Shown in pieces: positions 18,086 through 27,184 of a stretch of DNA of 64,000 bases; position 1 is the stretch's first letter, and every line of letters starts with the position of its first letter. Under the pieces are notes generated by a model. It did no database searches. It was not told the origin of the DNA and worked only from the letters and a program-made list of their open reading frames with translations. Source of the DNA: an uncultured Fretibacterium sp. (lineage in GTDB: Bacteria > Synergistota > Synergistia > Synergistales > Aminobacteriaceae); contig CAMVMK010000004.1 of assembly GCA_947168585.1 (NCBI GenBank), positions 23,629 through 87,628 of the forward strand. The letters are read 5' to 3'. The translations under genes and the position numbers were made by a program.

Positions 18086-19462
18086 ATGAACTTTAGAACA
18101 GAACACGACACTATGGGCGAGGTTAAAGTCCCTGCAGAAAAATATTGGGGGGCTCAGACCCAAAGAAGTTACGAAAATTTTAATATCGGTCGCGGAATTG
18201 AAACTATGCCCGCTGAAATTATTAACGCTTTTGGAATTTTGAAGAAAGCTGCCGCCCGTGCAAATAATTTTCTTAAGCCCGAAAAAATGACCGGCGAAAA
18301 ACTTTCTTTAATTGAGCAGGCCTGCGACGAAATTATTTCAGGAAAATTAAATGAGCATTTTCCGCTTGTAGTTTGGCAAACTGGCTCAGGAACTCAATCT
18401 AATATGAACGCTAATGAGGTCGTAGCTAATCGCGGCAACGAAATTGCAGCTAAAAAAATTCTTCACCCTAACGATGATATTAATATGTCGCAGTCTTCTA
18501 ACGATACATTTCCGACGGCAATGCACATTTCGGCGGTCTTAGCATTGAAGAAGAAATTAATTCCTGCGGCCTTAAATTTAATCGAAACTTTCAAAATTTT
18601 AGAAGAAAAAAATAAAAATATCGTCAAGAGCGGCCGTACTCATTTGCAAGACGCTGTGCCTATAAGTTTTTCTCAAGAGATTAGCGGCTGGCGGAGTTCT
18701 CTTGAACGCGATGTTGAATTAATAAATTTATCTTTAACGCCTTTGCATGAGCTTGCTCTCGGCGGGACGGCTGTAGGAACGGGATTAAACGCTCCTGAAA
18801 ATTTTGCGGAAAAAGCAGCTGAAGAAATTTCAAAATTGACGGGCGAAAATTTTGTTAGTGCTAAAAATAAATTTCATGCTTTAACTTCAAAAGACGAGAT
18901 AATTTTTTCACACGGAGCAGTTAAAGCACTCGCCGCCGACATGATGAAAATAGCTAACGATGTCCGGTGGCTTTCATCAGGGCCGAGATGCGGACTTGGA
19001 GAAATTTTTATACCTGAGAACGAGCCCGGAAGTTCGATAATGCCGGGCAAAGTAAATCCTACTCAATGCGAGCAGGTTACAATGGTAGCTGTGCAGATTA
19101 TGGGCAACGATGCCGCTGTAAGTTTTGCAGCAAGTCAGGGAAATTTTGAGTTAAATGTTTTCATGCCGGTTATAGCTTATAATTTTTTGCAGTCTGTGAG
19201 ATTGTTGTCGGATTCTATAAATTCTTTCAACAAAAATTGCGCGTGCGGAATTATAGCTAACGCCGAAAAAATGAAAAATAATCTTTATAACTCTTTAATG
19301 CTTGCAACGGCGTTAAATCCTTATATAGGTTATGAAAATGCCGCAAAAACTGTAAAATTAGCTTTCAAAGAAAATTTATCGCTGAAAGAAGCCTGCGTAA
19401 AATTAGGTTTTTTAACCTCTGAACGTTTCGATGAGGTCTTTCACCCCGAAAAAATGATATAA
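18086..19462 (+). CDS. fumC: class II fumarate hydratase
   Basis: Reversible hydration of fumarate to malate in the cytoplasm; homotetramer without an iron-sulfur cluster. The 458 residues show SGTQSNMNANEV (~98-109), SQSSNDTFPTAM (~132-143), GRTHLQDAVP (~180-189) with the catalytic His, and the family signature GSSIMPGKVNPTQ (~314-326). These favour fumarase over aspartase. The spacing after ATG at 18086 is normal, with AAAGAGA upstream. It is divergent from fchA. Its 3' flank holds a degenerate tandem repeat and a palindrome before purL. Confidence 0.93.
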   Translation: MNFRTEHDTMGEVKVPAEKYWGAQTQRSYENFNIGRGIETMPAEIINAFGILKKAAARANNFLKPEKMTGEKLSLIEQACDEIISGKLNEHFPLVVWQTGSGTQSNMNANEVVANRGNEIAAKKILHPNDDINMSQSSNDTFPTAMHISAVLALKKKLIPAALNLIETFKILEEKNKNIVKSGRTHLQDAVPISFSQEISGWRSSLERDVELINLSLTPLHELALGGTAVGTGLNAPENFAEKAAEEISKLTGENFVSAKNKFHALTSKDEIIFSHGAVKALAADMMKIANDVRWLSSGPRCGLGEIFIPENEPGSSIMPGKVNPTQCEQVTMVAVQIMGNDAAVSFAASQGNFELNVFMPVIAYNFLQSVRLLSDSINSFNKNCACGIIANAEKMKNNLYNSLMLATALNPYIGYENAAKTVKLAFKENLSLKEACVKLGFLTSERFDEVFHPEKMI

Positions 19463-19509
19463 TAAACATGAAAAAATTCCACACAAAATTTCAATGAGAA
19501 AAAATAAAT

Positions 19510-19533
19510 TTTATTACTACTTTTATGACTACA
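19510..19533. repeat. degenerate two-copy 12-bp repeat (site 4)
   Basis: TTTATTACTACT and TTTATGACTACA lie side by side and are followed by AAACTC. Nine of 12 positions match between copies. The layout and the ACTACA-AAA end resemble the sites at 60225 and 36643. This is the weakest of the four. Confidence 0.4.
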
Positions 19534-19618
19534 AAACTCGCGGTTTTAATTTGTTGTTGTCGAAGTTTACGCGCACGCTCTAAGAAAATTTTTGAATGAA
19601 ATTTTGAGCCGTTATCGT

Positions 19619-19636
19619 GTGAAAAAATTTTTTCAC
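19619..19636. promoter_or_regulatory. 18-bp perfect palindrome upstream of purL
   Basis: GTGAAAAAATTTTTTCAC is a perfect palindrome about 85 nt before the purL start codon and directly before a heptad-repeat stretch. It could be an operator or the end of the fumC transcript; AT-rich palindromes also arise by chance. Confidence 0.35.
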
Positions 19637-19664
19637 TTTCTGCTTCCTAACTTCTATTTCCTAA
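19637..19664. repeat. heptad-repeat block in the purL leader
   Basis: TTCTGCTTCCTAACTTCTATTTCCTAATT carries one arm of the repeat family (pyrimidine-rich strand). No complementary arm is obvious; the palindrome precedes it immediately. Confidence 0.55.
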
Positions 19665-19720
19665 TTGTTTTTAATGGTATTATCTTATGGCAATTTTTTA
19701 TTAAGGAGCAAAATTTTTTT

Positions 19721-22700
19721 ATGCAAATATTTAGAATTTATACCGAACGTAAAGACCGCGAAAATTTCGAGGTTCTTTCACTGCTTGACGAAATTAAAAA
19801 TATTCCCGGCAATGAAAATATTTCGGGCGTAAGAATATTAAACCGCTATGACGTTGAAGGACTTAATAATAAAATGTTCGAGACGTGCAAACATGAAATA
19901 TTCGCAGAACCTTTCACTGATAATATTTTAGATACTCTTCCTAATGATTTTGAAACAGGAGAAATTTTAGCTGTAGAGTTTTTGCCCGGCCAATACGACC
20001 AGAGAGCAGACGCGGCTGAAAGGTGTGCAATGCTGCTTTTAGGATTTAGACCTGTAATTAAAACTGCAAAAATTTATATTTTTTATGGTGATCTTAAAAA
20101 TTTCAGTGCTGTCAAAAAATTCTTAATTAACCCCGTCGAAGCAAGAGAAGCACAACTAAGCGAATATAAATCCCTCGAAATTGATTATCCCGCCCCAAGC
20201 GATGTTAAAAAAATTCCGCTGAATAAATTAACCGAATTAAAAAATTTAGCGATGAGCCGCGAGGATTTAGAATGCTGCCGAAAATATTTTGAAGCTGAGG
20301 GCCGCGACCCGACCGAAACTGAAATTAAAGTTTTAGATACTTACTGGTCAGACCATTGCAGACACACAACTTTTTTAACTCAAATTGAAGCCGCAGAAAT
20401 CCAAGATTTGAAAGTCCTCGAAGTTTACGAAAATTATTTATCAATCCGCAAAGAATTGCACCGTGATAATAAACCCGTAACTTTAATGGACATTGCTACA
20501 ATCGGCGCGAAATATCTTAAATCAAAAGGCAAACTCCCTGATTTAGTTGAAAGTGAAGAAAATAACGCCTGTACTGTAAAAATTAATGTTGATGTTGACG
20601 GTAAAAATGAAGATTGGCTTTTACTCTTCAAAAATGAAACTCATAACCACCCGACTGAAATAGAGCCTTTTGGAGGCGCGGCAACCTGTATCGGCGGAGC
20701 TATCAGAGATCCTTTATCGGGGCGCGCTTATGTTTATCAGGCTATGAGAATTACTGGTGCTGCAAGTCCTTTTGAGCCTACAATGCCGGGTAAATTATCT
20801 CAACGTGCAATTATCACAAAGGCTGCTGCAGGTTACAGTTCATACGGAAATCAAATCGGACTTCCTACGGGATTAGTTGACGAAATTTATCACGAGGGCT
20901 ACAAAGCTAAAAGGCTCGAAGTCGGCGCGGTTATTGCAGCTGCTCCTGAAAAAAATGTTATAAGAGAAAGGCCAAGCAGCGGCGATTTAGTTTTGTTATT
21001 AGGCGGCAGGACAGGCAGGGACGGAATAGGCGGTGCAACAGGCTCTTCAGTGTCGCATAATTCGAGCTTTATAGAAACTCGCGGAGCAGAAGTTCAAAAA
21101 GGCAACGCTCCTGAAGAAAGAAAGCTGCAGAGATTATTTAGAAATCCTGAATTTACGAAACTAATTAAACGCTGTAACGATTTCGGGGCAGGCGGTGTCA
21201 GTGTTGCTGTCGGTGAACTTGCTGACGGGCTTGAAATTAATCTTGACGCTGTGCCTTTGAAATATTCCGGCCTTGACGGTACTGAAATAGCCGTTAGCGA
21301 ATCTCAAGAAAGAATGGCCGTAGTTGTTGCTGAAAAAGATGCTGAAAAAGTTAAAAATTTAGCATTAAGCGAGGACGTTCAAGCAACGGTAATAGCGCGC
21401 GTAAATAATTCAGGCCGTATGAAAATGACTTGGCGCGGCAAAGAAATAGTTAATCTTTCACGCGAATTTATAAACAGCAACGGAGCAGCGAGAAAAATCA
21501 ATGTTAAAGTCAATAATTTTCACTCCTCACCCCTCACCCCTCACTCCTCACTTTTAACTGACTTAAATATCTGTTCTCATCGCGGACTTGCTGAAAGATT
21601 TGACTCGACAGTCGGAGCTCACAGTGTTTTAATGCCTTTCGGAGGGAAATTCCAAAAAACTCCGGCTCAAGCTATGGCCGCTAAAATTCCTGTAGGAAAT
21701 CACGAGACTGACACATGCTCTGTAATGTCATGGGGCTTTGACCCTTTTATATCAGAAAAATCGACTTTTAACGGTGCTTATTTAGCTGTTCTTGAATCTC
21801 TCTGCAAAATTATCGCAGCGGGAGCAGACTTAAAAAAATGCTGGCTGACTTTTCAGGAATATTTCGGGAAGCCCGGCGATAATCCTGAGCGTTGGGGGCT
21901 TCCTTTCGGAGCATTGTTAGGGGCTTTGAAAGCTCAGTTAGATTTTGAAGTTGCTGCTATAGGCGGTAAAGACTCAATGAGCGGTTCTTTCACTGATATT
22001 GACGGTAAAAATTTAGATGTTCCGCCTACTTTAATATCTTTTGCTGCTGCTGTAACAGACGTGAAAAAAATTCTCTCGCCCGAATTTAAGCGTGCAAATT
22101 CAAAAGTTTATATTCTTGAACCCGAATATGACGGGCGCGGACTTCCTGAAAAATCTTCAATGCTGAAAAATTTTGCTTTAATCGAGGAATTAAATTCGCA
22201 GGGAAAAATTTTATCGTGTTATGTTCCTACATTCGGCGGAGTCAAGGCCGCAGTTTTCAAAATGTGTTTAGGAAATAATTTAGGCTTTGAATTTGCAGAT
22301 AAAAATTTTGATGATAAACGCGGAAAATTCATAATCGAAGCTGATGAAGAATTAAATCTTAAAGTTTTAGGCCGTGTTCTTGAAACTCCTGAAATAATTT
22401 TAGACAGCGAGAAAATTAACTTGGCCGATGCTGAAAAAATTTATAATTCACCGTTTGAAAAAATTTTCCCGACTGAAGTTAAAACTTCTGCAAAAATCCC
22501 TGAAATTAAATTCAGCGGAAATAAAAGTTTTTCAAACCCTCACCCCTCATCTCTAACCCCTAAGTTTTTAATTCCTGTTTTCACTGGTACGAATTGCGAA
22601 TATGAAACAGCTAAGGCAATTTCAAAGGCCGGAGGAAATGCAAAAATTTTTGTCGTGAGGACTTTAACGCCGGATTTAATGAAAATTTCAGCGGAAGAAT

Positions 22701-23359
22701 TTGCAAATGAGTTAAAATCTTCGCAGGCTCTTGTTTTGCCCGGAGGATTTTCAAACGGCGATGAACCTGACGGCTCAGGAAAATTTATAGCGATTTTCTT
22801 ACGAAGTCCCGTAGTGCGCGCTGCCCTCGAAGATTTAATCGACAAACGCGGCGGACTTGTCGCAGGAATTTGCAACGGTTTTCAAGCTCTCGTTAAGACG
22901 GGTCTGTTGCCTTACGGAAAAATCTGCGAACCTGACGAACTCAAAACTACTTTAACTTTTAATAAAATCGGCCGTCATCAATCAAAAATCATTTTATCGC
23001 GCGTCATTAATAATTCTTCAGCGTGGCTTAGAAAAACAAAAATCGGCGAAATTTATTCAATTCCTATTTCACACGGTGAGGGGAGATTTTCATGTTCGCC
23101 GGAAATTTTTGAAAGTTTAATGAGCAGCGGCCAAATAGCCGGACAATATGTAAATCACTCGGGCGAGCCTTCAATGGAGACGCAGTATAATCCTTCAGGT
23201 TCATTCGGTGCTGTCGAGTGCTTGACTTCGCCTGACGGAAGAATTTTAGGCCGAATGGGACATGTTGAAAGGGTCGGACGGGATTTATATAAAAATGTTC
23301 CGGGAAATTACGATATGAAATTTTTTGAATCAGCAATAAATTTTTTGAAAAACAGTTAA
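19721..23359 (+). CDS. purL: phosphoribosylformylglycinamidine synthase, single-chain
   Basis: Fourth step of purine synthesis: converts FGAR, ATP and glutamine to FGAM. The 1212 residues join the synthetase and glutaminase parts. Synthetase motifs: DTYWSDHCRHTTF (~204-216), LLFKNETHNHPTEIEPFGGA (~301-320) and GGKDSMSG. The class I glutaminase (~950-1212) has PGGFSNGDEPDGSGKF, the nucleophile Cys in GICNGFQALVKTG, and SHGEGRF. AAGGAG lies 12 nt before ATG 19721, preferred over an upstream frame that runs through a repeat. Two heptad-repeat insertions, at ~601-612 and ~938-948, add Ser/Pro/Leu/His-rich linkers without breaking the frame. Confidence 0.93.
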   Translation: MQIFRIYTERKDRENFEVLSLLDEIKNIPGNENISGVRILNRYDVEGLNNKMFETCKHEIFAEPFTDNILDTLPNDFETGEILAVEFLPGQYDQRADAAERCAMLLLGFRPVIKTAKIYIFYGDLKNFSAVKKFLINPVEAREAQLSEYKSLEIDYPAPSDVKKIPLNKLTELKNLAMSREDLECCRKYFEAEGRDPTETEIKVLDTYWSDHCRHTTFLTQIEAAEIQDLKVLEVYENYLSIRKELHRDNKPVTLMDIATIGAKYLKSKGKLPDLVESEENNACTVKINVDVDGKNEDWLLLFKNETHNHPTEIEPFGGAATCIGGAIRDPLSGRAYVYQAMRITGAASPFEPTMPGKLSQRAIITKAAAGYSSYGNQIGLPTGLVDEIYHEGYKAKRLEVGAVIAAAPEKNVIRERPSSGDLVLLLGGRTGRDGIGGATGSSVSHNSSFIETRGAEVQKGNAPEERKLQRLFRNPEFTKLIKRCNDFGAGGVSVAVGELADGLEINLDAVPLKYSGLDGTEIAVSESQERMAVVVAEKDAEKVKNLALSEDVQATVIARVNNSGRMKMTWRGKEIVNLSREFINSNGAARKINVKVNNFHSSPLTPHSSLLTDLNICSHRGLAERFDSTVGAHSVLMPFGGKFQKTPAQAMAAKIPVGNHETDTCSVMSWGFDPFISEKSTFNGAYLAVLESLCKIIAAGADLKKCWLTFQEYFGKPGDNPERWGLPFGALLGALKAQLDFEVAAIGGKDSMSGSFTDIDGKNLDVPPTLISFAAAVTDVKKILSPEFKRANSKVYILEPEYDGRGLPEKSSMLKNFALIEELNSQGKILSCYVPTFGGVKAAVFKMCLGNNLGFEFADKNFDDKRGKFIIEADEELNLKVLGRVLETPEIILDSEKINLADAEKIYNSPFEKIFPTEVKTSAKIPEIKFSGNKSFSNPHPSSLTPKFLIPVFTGTNCEYETAKAISKAGGNAKIFVVRTLTPDLMKISAEEFANELKSSQALVLPGGFSNGDEPDGSGKFIAIFLRSPVVRAALEDLIDKRGGLVAGICNGFQALVKTGLLPYGKICEPDELKTTLTFNKIGRHQSKIILSRVINNSSAWLRKTKIGEIYSIPISHGEGRFSCSPEIFESLMSSGQIAGQYVNHSGEPSMETQYNPSGSFGAVECLTSPDGRILGRMGHVERVGRDLYKNVPGNYDMKFFESAINFLKNS
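21521..21556. repeat. heptad repeat inside purL (first)
   Basis: Five period-7 units of CACYCCT type (CACTCCT, CACCCCT, CACCCCT, CACTCCT, CACTTTT) lie in frame and encode a Ser/Pro/Leu/Thr/His-rich linker between synthetase subdomains. The sequence belongs to the same family as the intergenic blocks. Confidence 0.75.
22535..22565. repeat. heptad repeat inside purL (second)
   Basis: AACCCT, CACCCCT, CATCTCT and AACCCCT run with period 7 immediately before the glutaminase domain begins (LIPVFTGTNCEYET). In frame, it encodes a Pro/Ser/Leu/Thr linker. Confidence 0.7.
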
Positions 23360-23424
23360 GAGTTAGGAATGAAAAAGATTTTTTGTCTTTTCAGTTCCTA
23401 CTTCCTACTTCCTAATTCCTACTT
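23357..23424. repeat. heptad-repeat inverted pair after purL
   Basis: GTTAGGAATGAAAAAGA pairs with TCTTTTCAGTTCCTAC around a T-rich loop, then CTTCCTACTTCCTAATTCCT repeats with period 7-8. It can form a hairpin of about 15 bp just after the purL stop codon and is a candidate terminator. Confidence 0.65.
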
Positions 23425-23451
23425 AAAATAAAATTAGAGGAGTGTTAAATT

Positions 23452-26400
23452 TTGGATAGTAAAAGTCTTGAACCTTATATAGGTAAAAATATTGAATTAT
23501 GGTTAATGCCGGACGGACGAAGAACTATAACCGGCGTTTTAGTAAAATGCGAGGAGCAGCACATAGTCTTAAGTAACGGCAGTATGTTAGGTTATCCTCT
23601 TATATTAGGTTTCCAGCCCGCCGCAGGGGCAGCAGAAATTGTTATCGAACAGCCCGCGCCCGCTCCAGAGCCGATAATAGAAGAGAAAAAATCCGCCGTT
23701 ATAAAATTTCAAGCTGATCTCGAAAAAATTTTTGATAAGCTGAAAGAAACTTTAGAGACTTTCACACTTAACGCCGATTATGTCAGAAAATTCCGGCCTA
23801 AGGGTCAGAATAAAATTCAAAGTGTAATTGAAAGTATCCTAACTAAATATCAATACGCAGTCAAAACTCACGAAGATAGACCCTACTCAATGCGAATGAG
23901 AGAACTTGTCGAAAATGCTTATCATCTATGGAAAAATAATAAAACGAGCATGGCCGCAAGCGAAATTTATGCTTTTACTCTTTATCTTACGGGCGAAAGT
24001 GAAAAGAGCGTGAAACTTTACATGAGAATTCACGATTTTCACGGGGCTTTTATGGCAGCGTCTTCAGCAGCATCGAAAATTTTATCAGCAGCCTGTATTG
24101 CTGTCAGTGAGGATTTAACACCGGCAAAATTCGCAGCATTTTTGAAGTTAGAGCCTCCGCAGTTAGCTTCGATTTTAATTTGGATTTTAGACAACGTTAT
24201 AAAAGACAACAAAGAAGCCGAATTTAATAACGCCGCTGCTCTTGCCTGCAAAATTTTAGGTTTTAACGACTGGGCGGACAGTGAAATTTTATTTAACAAT
24301 GAAAATAAAAAAGCTCTCCGTGATTGGCTTTCAACACGTCCTACTGACGATAAAATTATTGCAGACGCTCTGAAAATTTTAAGCAAAGACAGTTTATTAA
24401 CTCAAGAAGAAACTGTTCAGAAAGTCGATTGGACAACGCAGAGATTTGAGGGAGATTTTGATTTCTTTAATCCTAACCGCGATAAATTATACGGATTTAT
24501 AAAATGTCCGGTCTTAAAAAAATACGGCGTAACTTTGAGCAATGAAAATTCTATTTTCGTTCATTTTAATCAAATTCAAGACAGACAGCTCCGTCAAAAA
24601 TTATTACTCGGGAAAAAAATGCACCCGGACTTGCGCGTAACTTTCAAATTAGGCAGCAATAATTACGGCCCTGCGGCTTCTGAAGTCCGCGAGAAAAGCG
24701 ATATTGATACCGTATTAAAAATTAATATGCAGTCGGCACTTGCTGAAGAGGGGAAAATAGATTTTTACCGCCGTCATGACGCAATTCCTTTCGGGAAAAT
24801 CCGTGCTAAAAGCGGAGAAGTTTTTACGTTTAACGAGTTAAATATCTCTGACCCTTTATTGATGGTATTTCTTGAATATTCGCCGTCAGCTGAGGGCTTG
24901 CCTGTAAGATTTACGCGTTCGTCTCTTGATAACGAGAAAGTTCAAATTCATAAAGTCGAGGCCGCTGAACCTTTCCCCGATGATAAAATTAAAGCGTGGC
25001 AGGAGGGCGGATTAATCGAAAAAGCCCGCGAGAAAATGAATTTGGCCGTTGCTGAAAAAGATTTTGAATTAAAATTTGACGAAGAAGAATTTGATCCCGA
25101 AGTTGAAGAACTTTTAGAGCGCGATTATTTCCCTTTAGCACCGTATGTTCCGGGCGAAAATAAGCAGCAGAATTTTTCAGCTCCCGAGAAAAAATTTCAG
25201 CCTCATAATAATAAAAATGGCGTTGAAACTTTCAACGAACTTCCGAAATTTTTGCAGGATAAAATTTTGAGCGCAACTATCGCGGGAAAATGCAACACTG
25301 AATTTTTAGGCGACAGCTTTTACAGGCGCGGACATTACCGTGAAGTCAAAGCAAATTATTTGCAGTTAATCAGCCGTTTCAACAGCGATGACGCAAGTTT
25401 ATCGAACGCTGAGAGAGCCGAGAGATATTTTTTGATAGCGCGTTACGTTTATAATTTTTTCTCGCTTGCGGACGAGACGGACATTAAATTATATTCAGCT
25501 GCCGACGAAGACAATATTAGAATTATGGCTTATAAAGGTCTTGAGTATATGATTTATGACCAATTCGACTTGGCCAAGAAAAATGATGAACATTACGACA
25601 CGGCGCGGCGTTATTGTTTGATTAGAATTGCGGACGAAATTCAGACGGCGCGGCGTATTGATAACGAAAATACTTGGTTTAAGATTTATATTTATTCTTA
25701 TTTTGTGAACGGCCTGCACTATCATTCTAAATCGGGAAAATATTCGCCTCAGGATATTTCGCTGACGGGCAGCAGTCTTCTTGAATGTAACGATTTTGCG
25801 AAATTTTTTGACGGACTTTTGGCACTTGCTTACGTTACAGAGCCTTCAATGCTTTACCCGACTTTGCGCTCATTAATTTATAATCCCGAATACTCGGCCT
25901 TTATGATTGAAAAGTTAGGAATAAGCTACAAAGACGGCGACGGAATGACGGAACTTCAGGCAGCTTTTCAGGCTTCCGTTGATGAGTATGCAAAACGCAA
26001 AGATATTTTTGAGCTTGACCCTGAAGTAAAACTTTCGCCGGAGATTTTTAGAATTTTGAGCGTTCAGTCGGCATTAATACGCTTAATGAAAAAAGAATTA
26101 ACGCATATTTTGAGGACTCCGCTTGAAAATCTTGACGCGGCATTGAAACGCGCGACACCGATTTTAGACACTGAAGAATATAAAAATTCTCTTGAGAAGA
26201 CGCGCCGGAAATACAATCCTGAAGCGGGGCTTTTGGATATTCTGCCGATTAATGTTTTAGGGAAAATCATGGGACAATATTGGGGACATTTTGCGCCTTA
26301 TTTTGATAACAAACCGTTTTTGACTTATTGGAAAGAACGTTTTGATAAATTGCAGTGGGTAAGAAATCCTGTTGTTCATGCACACCCTGAATATTTGAAG

Positions 26401-26463
26401 AAAGAAGACATCGAGGAAGTTCAAGCGATTTGCGGCGAATTGACAGATTGTCTTTCAAAGTAG
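23452..26463 (+). CDS. large RNA-binding-like protein: Sm-like, cold-shock-like and HEPN-like regions
   Basis: I do not recognise a named family. The 1003-residue cytoplasmic protein shows: residues ~8-50, an Sm/SH3-like strand pattern (IGKNIELWLMPDGRRTITGV, then IVLSNG); a Pro/Ala/Glu linker (~60-80); a long helical region (~85-330) rich in short amphipathic helices; two OB/cold-shock-like modules (~345-420 with KLYGFIKCP and IFVHFNQIQD; ~445-505 with PFGKIRAKSGEVFTF and LPVRFT); further helices; and a C-terminal region with WVRNPVVHAHPEY, where Arg971 and His976 fit the Rx4-6H nuclease motif of HEPN domains. The start is TTG with AGAGGAG upstream. Inferred role: RNA binding or RNA cleavage. 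Confidence 0.75.
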   Translation: MDSKSLEPYIGKNIELWLMPDGRRTITGVLVKCEEQHIVLSNGSMLGYPLILGFQPAAGAAEIVIEQPAPAPEPIIEEKKSAVIKFQADLEKIFDKLKETLETFTLNADYVRKFRPKGQNKIQSVIESILTKYQYAVKTHEDRPYSMRMRELVENAYHLWKNNKTSMAASEIYAFTLYLTGESEKSVKLYMRIHDFHGAFMAASSAASKILSAACIAVSEDLTPAKFAAFLKLEPPQLASILIWILDNVIKDNKEAEFNNAAALACKILGFNDWADSEILFNNENKKALRDWLSTRPTDDKIIADALKILSKDSLLTQEETVQKVDWTTQRFEGDFDFFNPNRDKLYGFIKCPVLKKYGVTLSNENSIFVHFNQIQDRQLRQKLLLGKKMHPDLRVTFKLGSNNYGPAASEVREKSDIDTVLKINMQSALAEEGKIDFYRRHDAIPFGKIRAKSGEVFTFNELNISDPLLMVFLEYSPSAEGLPVRFTRSSLDNEKVQIHKVEAAEPFPDDKIKAWQEGGLIEKAREKMNLAVAEKDFELKFDEEEFDPEVEELLERDYFPLAPYVPGENKQQNFSAPEKKFQPHNNKNGVETFNELPKFLQDKILSATIAGKCNTEFLGDSFYRRGHYREVKANYLQLISRFNSDDASLSNAERAERYFLIARYVYNFFSLADETDIKLYSAADEDNIRIMAYKGLEYMIYDQFDLAKKNDEHYDTARRYCLIRIADEIQTARRIDNENTWFKIYIYSYFVNGLHYHSKSGKYSPQDISLTGSSLLECNDFAKFFDGLLALAYVTEPSMLYPTLRSLIYNPEYSAFMIEKLGISYKDGDGMTELQAAFQASVDEYAKRKDIFELDPEVKLSPEIFRILSVQSALIRLMKKELTHILRTPLENLDAALKRATPILDTEEYKNSLEKTRRKYNPEAGLLDILPINVLGKIMGQYWGHFAPYFDNKPFLTYWKERFDKLQWVRNPVVHAHPEYLKKEDIEEVQAICGELTDCLSK

Positions 26464-26518
26464 TTAGGAGTTAGGAATGAGGAGTTAGCCTGCTGTTTGG
26501 TCAGGTTGCTCCTTATTT
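26462..26518. repeat. heptad-repeat block and terminator hairpin
   Basis: AGTTAGGAGTTAGGAATGAGGAGTTAG starts at the stop codon of the 1003-residue gene (TAG). GGAG-ttaG-CCTG and CAGG-ttG-CTCC then form a hairpin followed by TTATTTTTATTTTT, a good terminator for the plus strand. Confidence 0.7.
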
Positions 26519-27184
26519 TTATTTTTGTTTCGCTAAATCAATTATCGGCATATAAACATATTCTGAATCTTTTTTATAAAAATCCGTTTGATTTTTGTAG
26601 AGTTCAAATTCTTCGGCTCGTTCGGCGATTTTTTGTTTAAGTTTTTTTACGAGGGCGTTTTCTGTTTCAAAGCGATAAACTACGTACCATTTATTATAAC
26701 CTCCACCCAAATTTCTCGAAGCATCAACCAAAGCGTAGCCGCCTTGTATTGCCCCTGAACCTCGATCTGTATCTTCATTTACAGATGGTATAATTCTTAC
26801 ATCTTCTGGAGGATACGCAGTTTTGATATATTTCATAACGGTATCGCGGCCATGCTCTTTATCGCTTTTTTTGCGCATAACATTTTGAATACACTGCTCG
26901 GCTTTCCCCTTCAAAAAATATTCATCATTAAGAGTTGAATAAGGATACGTAACCATATAGTTAAATTTTCCTGTACGGTCAATATAATCGCCGTAATCTG
27001 CAATCCATTCGAGAGCCGCAGATTTTAATATTCTCATGTTGTTAATGATGTTATTAGCTTCAGCCGAGATAATACTCTCATCGCCGGAGATCATGATAGT
27101 GCCTGCCAAAATTACAACTACAACAATGACTAATAATAATTCGATGAGCGTGAAACCTTTGCGTGAAAATTTTTCTTTTTTCAT
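26519..27184 (-). CDS. type IV pilin-like/pseudopilin protein
   Basis: A 221-residue prepilin-like protein. The N-terminus has the class III signal: basic leader MKKEKFSRKG, cleavage before Phe, then FTLIELLLVIVVVVILAG with Glu5. A globular C-terminal domain follows (~45-221), containing many aromatic residues and no Cys pair. It would be processed by a prepilin peptidase and inserted in the inner membrane as a pilus or secretion pseudopilin. No assembly genes lie nearby. The ATG overlaps the stop codon of the upstream coiled-coil gene (ATGA), so the two are coupled. Exact pilin class unknown. Confidence 0.8.
   Translation of the reverse strand: MKKEKFSRKGFTLIELLLVIVVVVILAGTIMISGDESIISAEANNIINNMRILKSAALEWIADYGDYIDRTGKFNYMVTYPYSTLNDEYFLKGKAEQCIQNVMRKKSDKEHGRDTVMKYIKTAYPPEDVRIIPSVNEDTDRGSGAIQGGYALVDASRNLGGGYNKWYVVYRFETENALVKKLKQKIAERAEEFELYKNQTDFYKKDSEYVYMPIIDLAKQK

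Noticed and set aside
19592..19720. N-terminal extension of PurL starting at 19592
   Set aside because: The extension is hydrophobic, passes through a palindrome and repeat, and lacks a Shine-Dalgarno; ATG 19721 has AAGGAG upstream and begins the conserved domain.
22540..22875. Frame antisense to the PurL glutaminase region
   Set aside because: It overlaps a conserved catalytic domain and has no supporting motifs.
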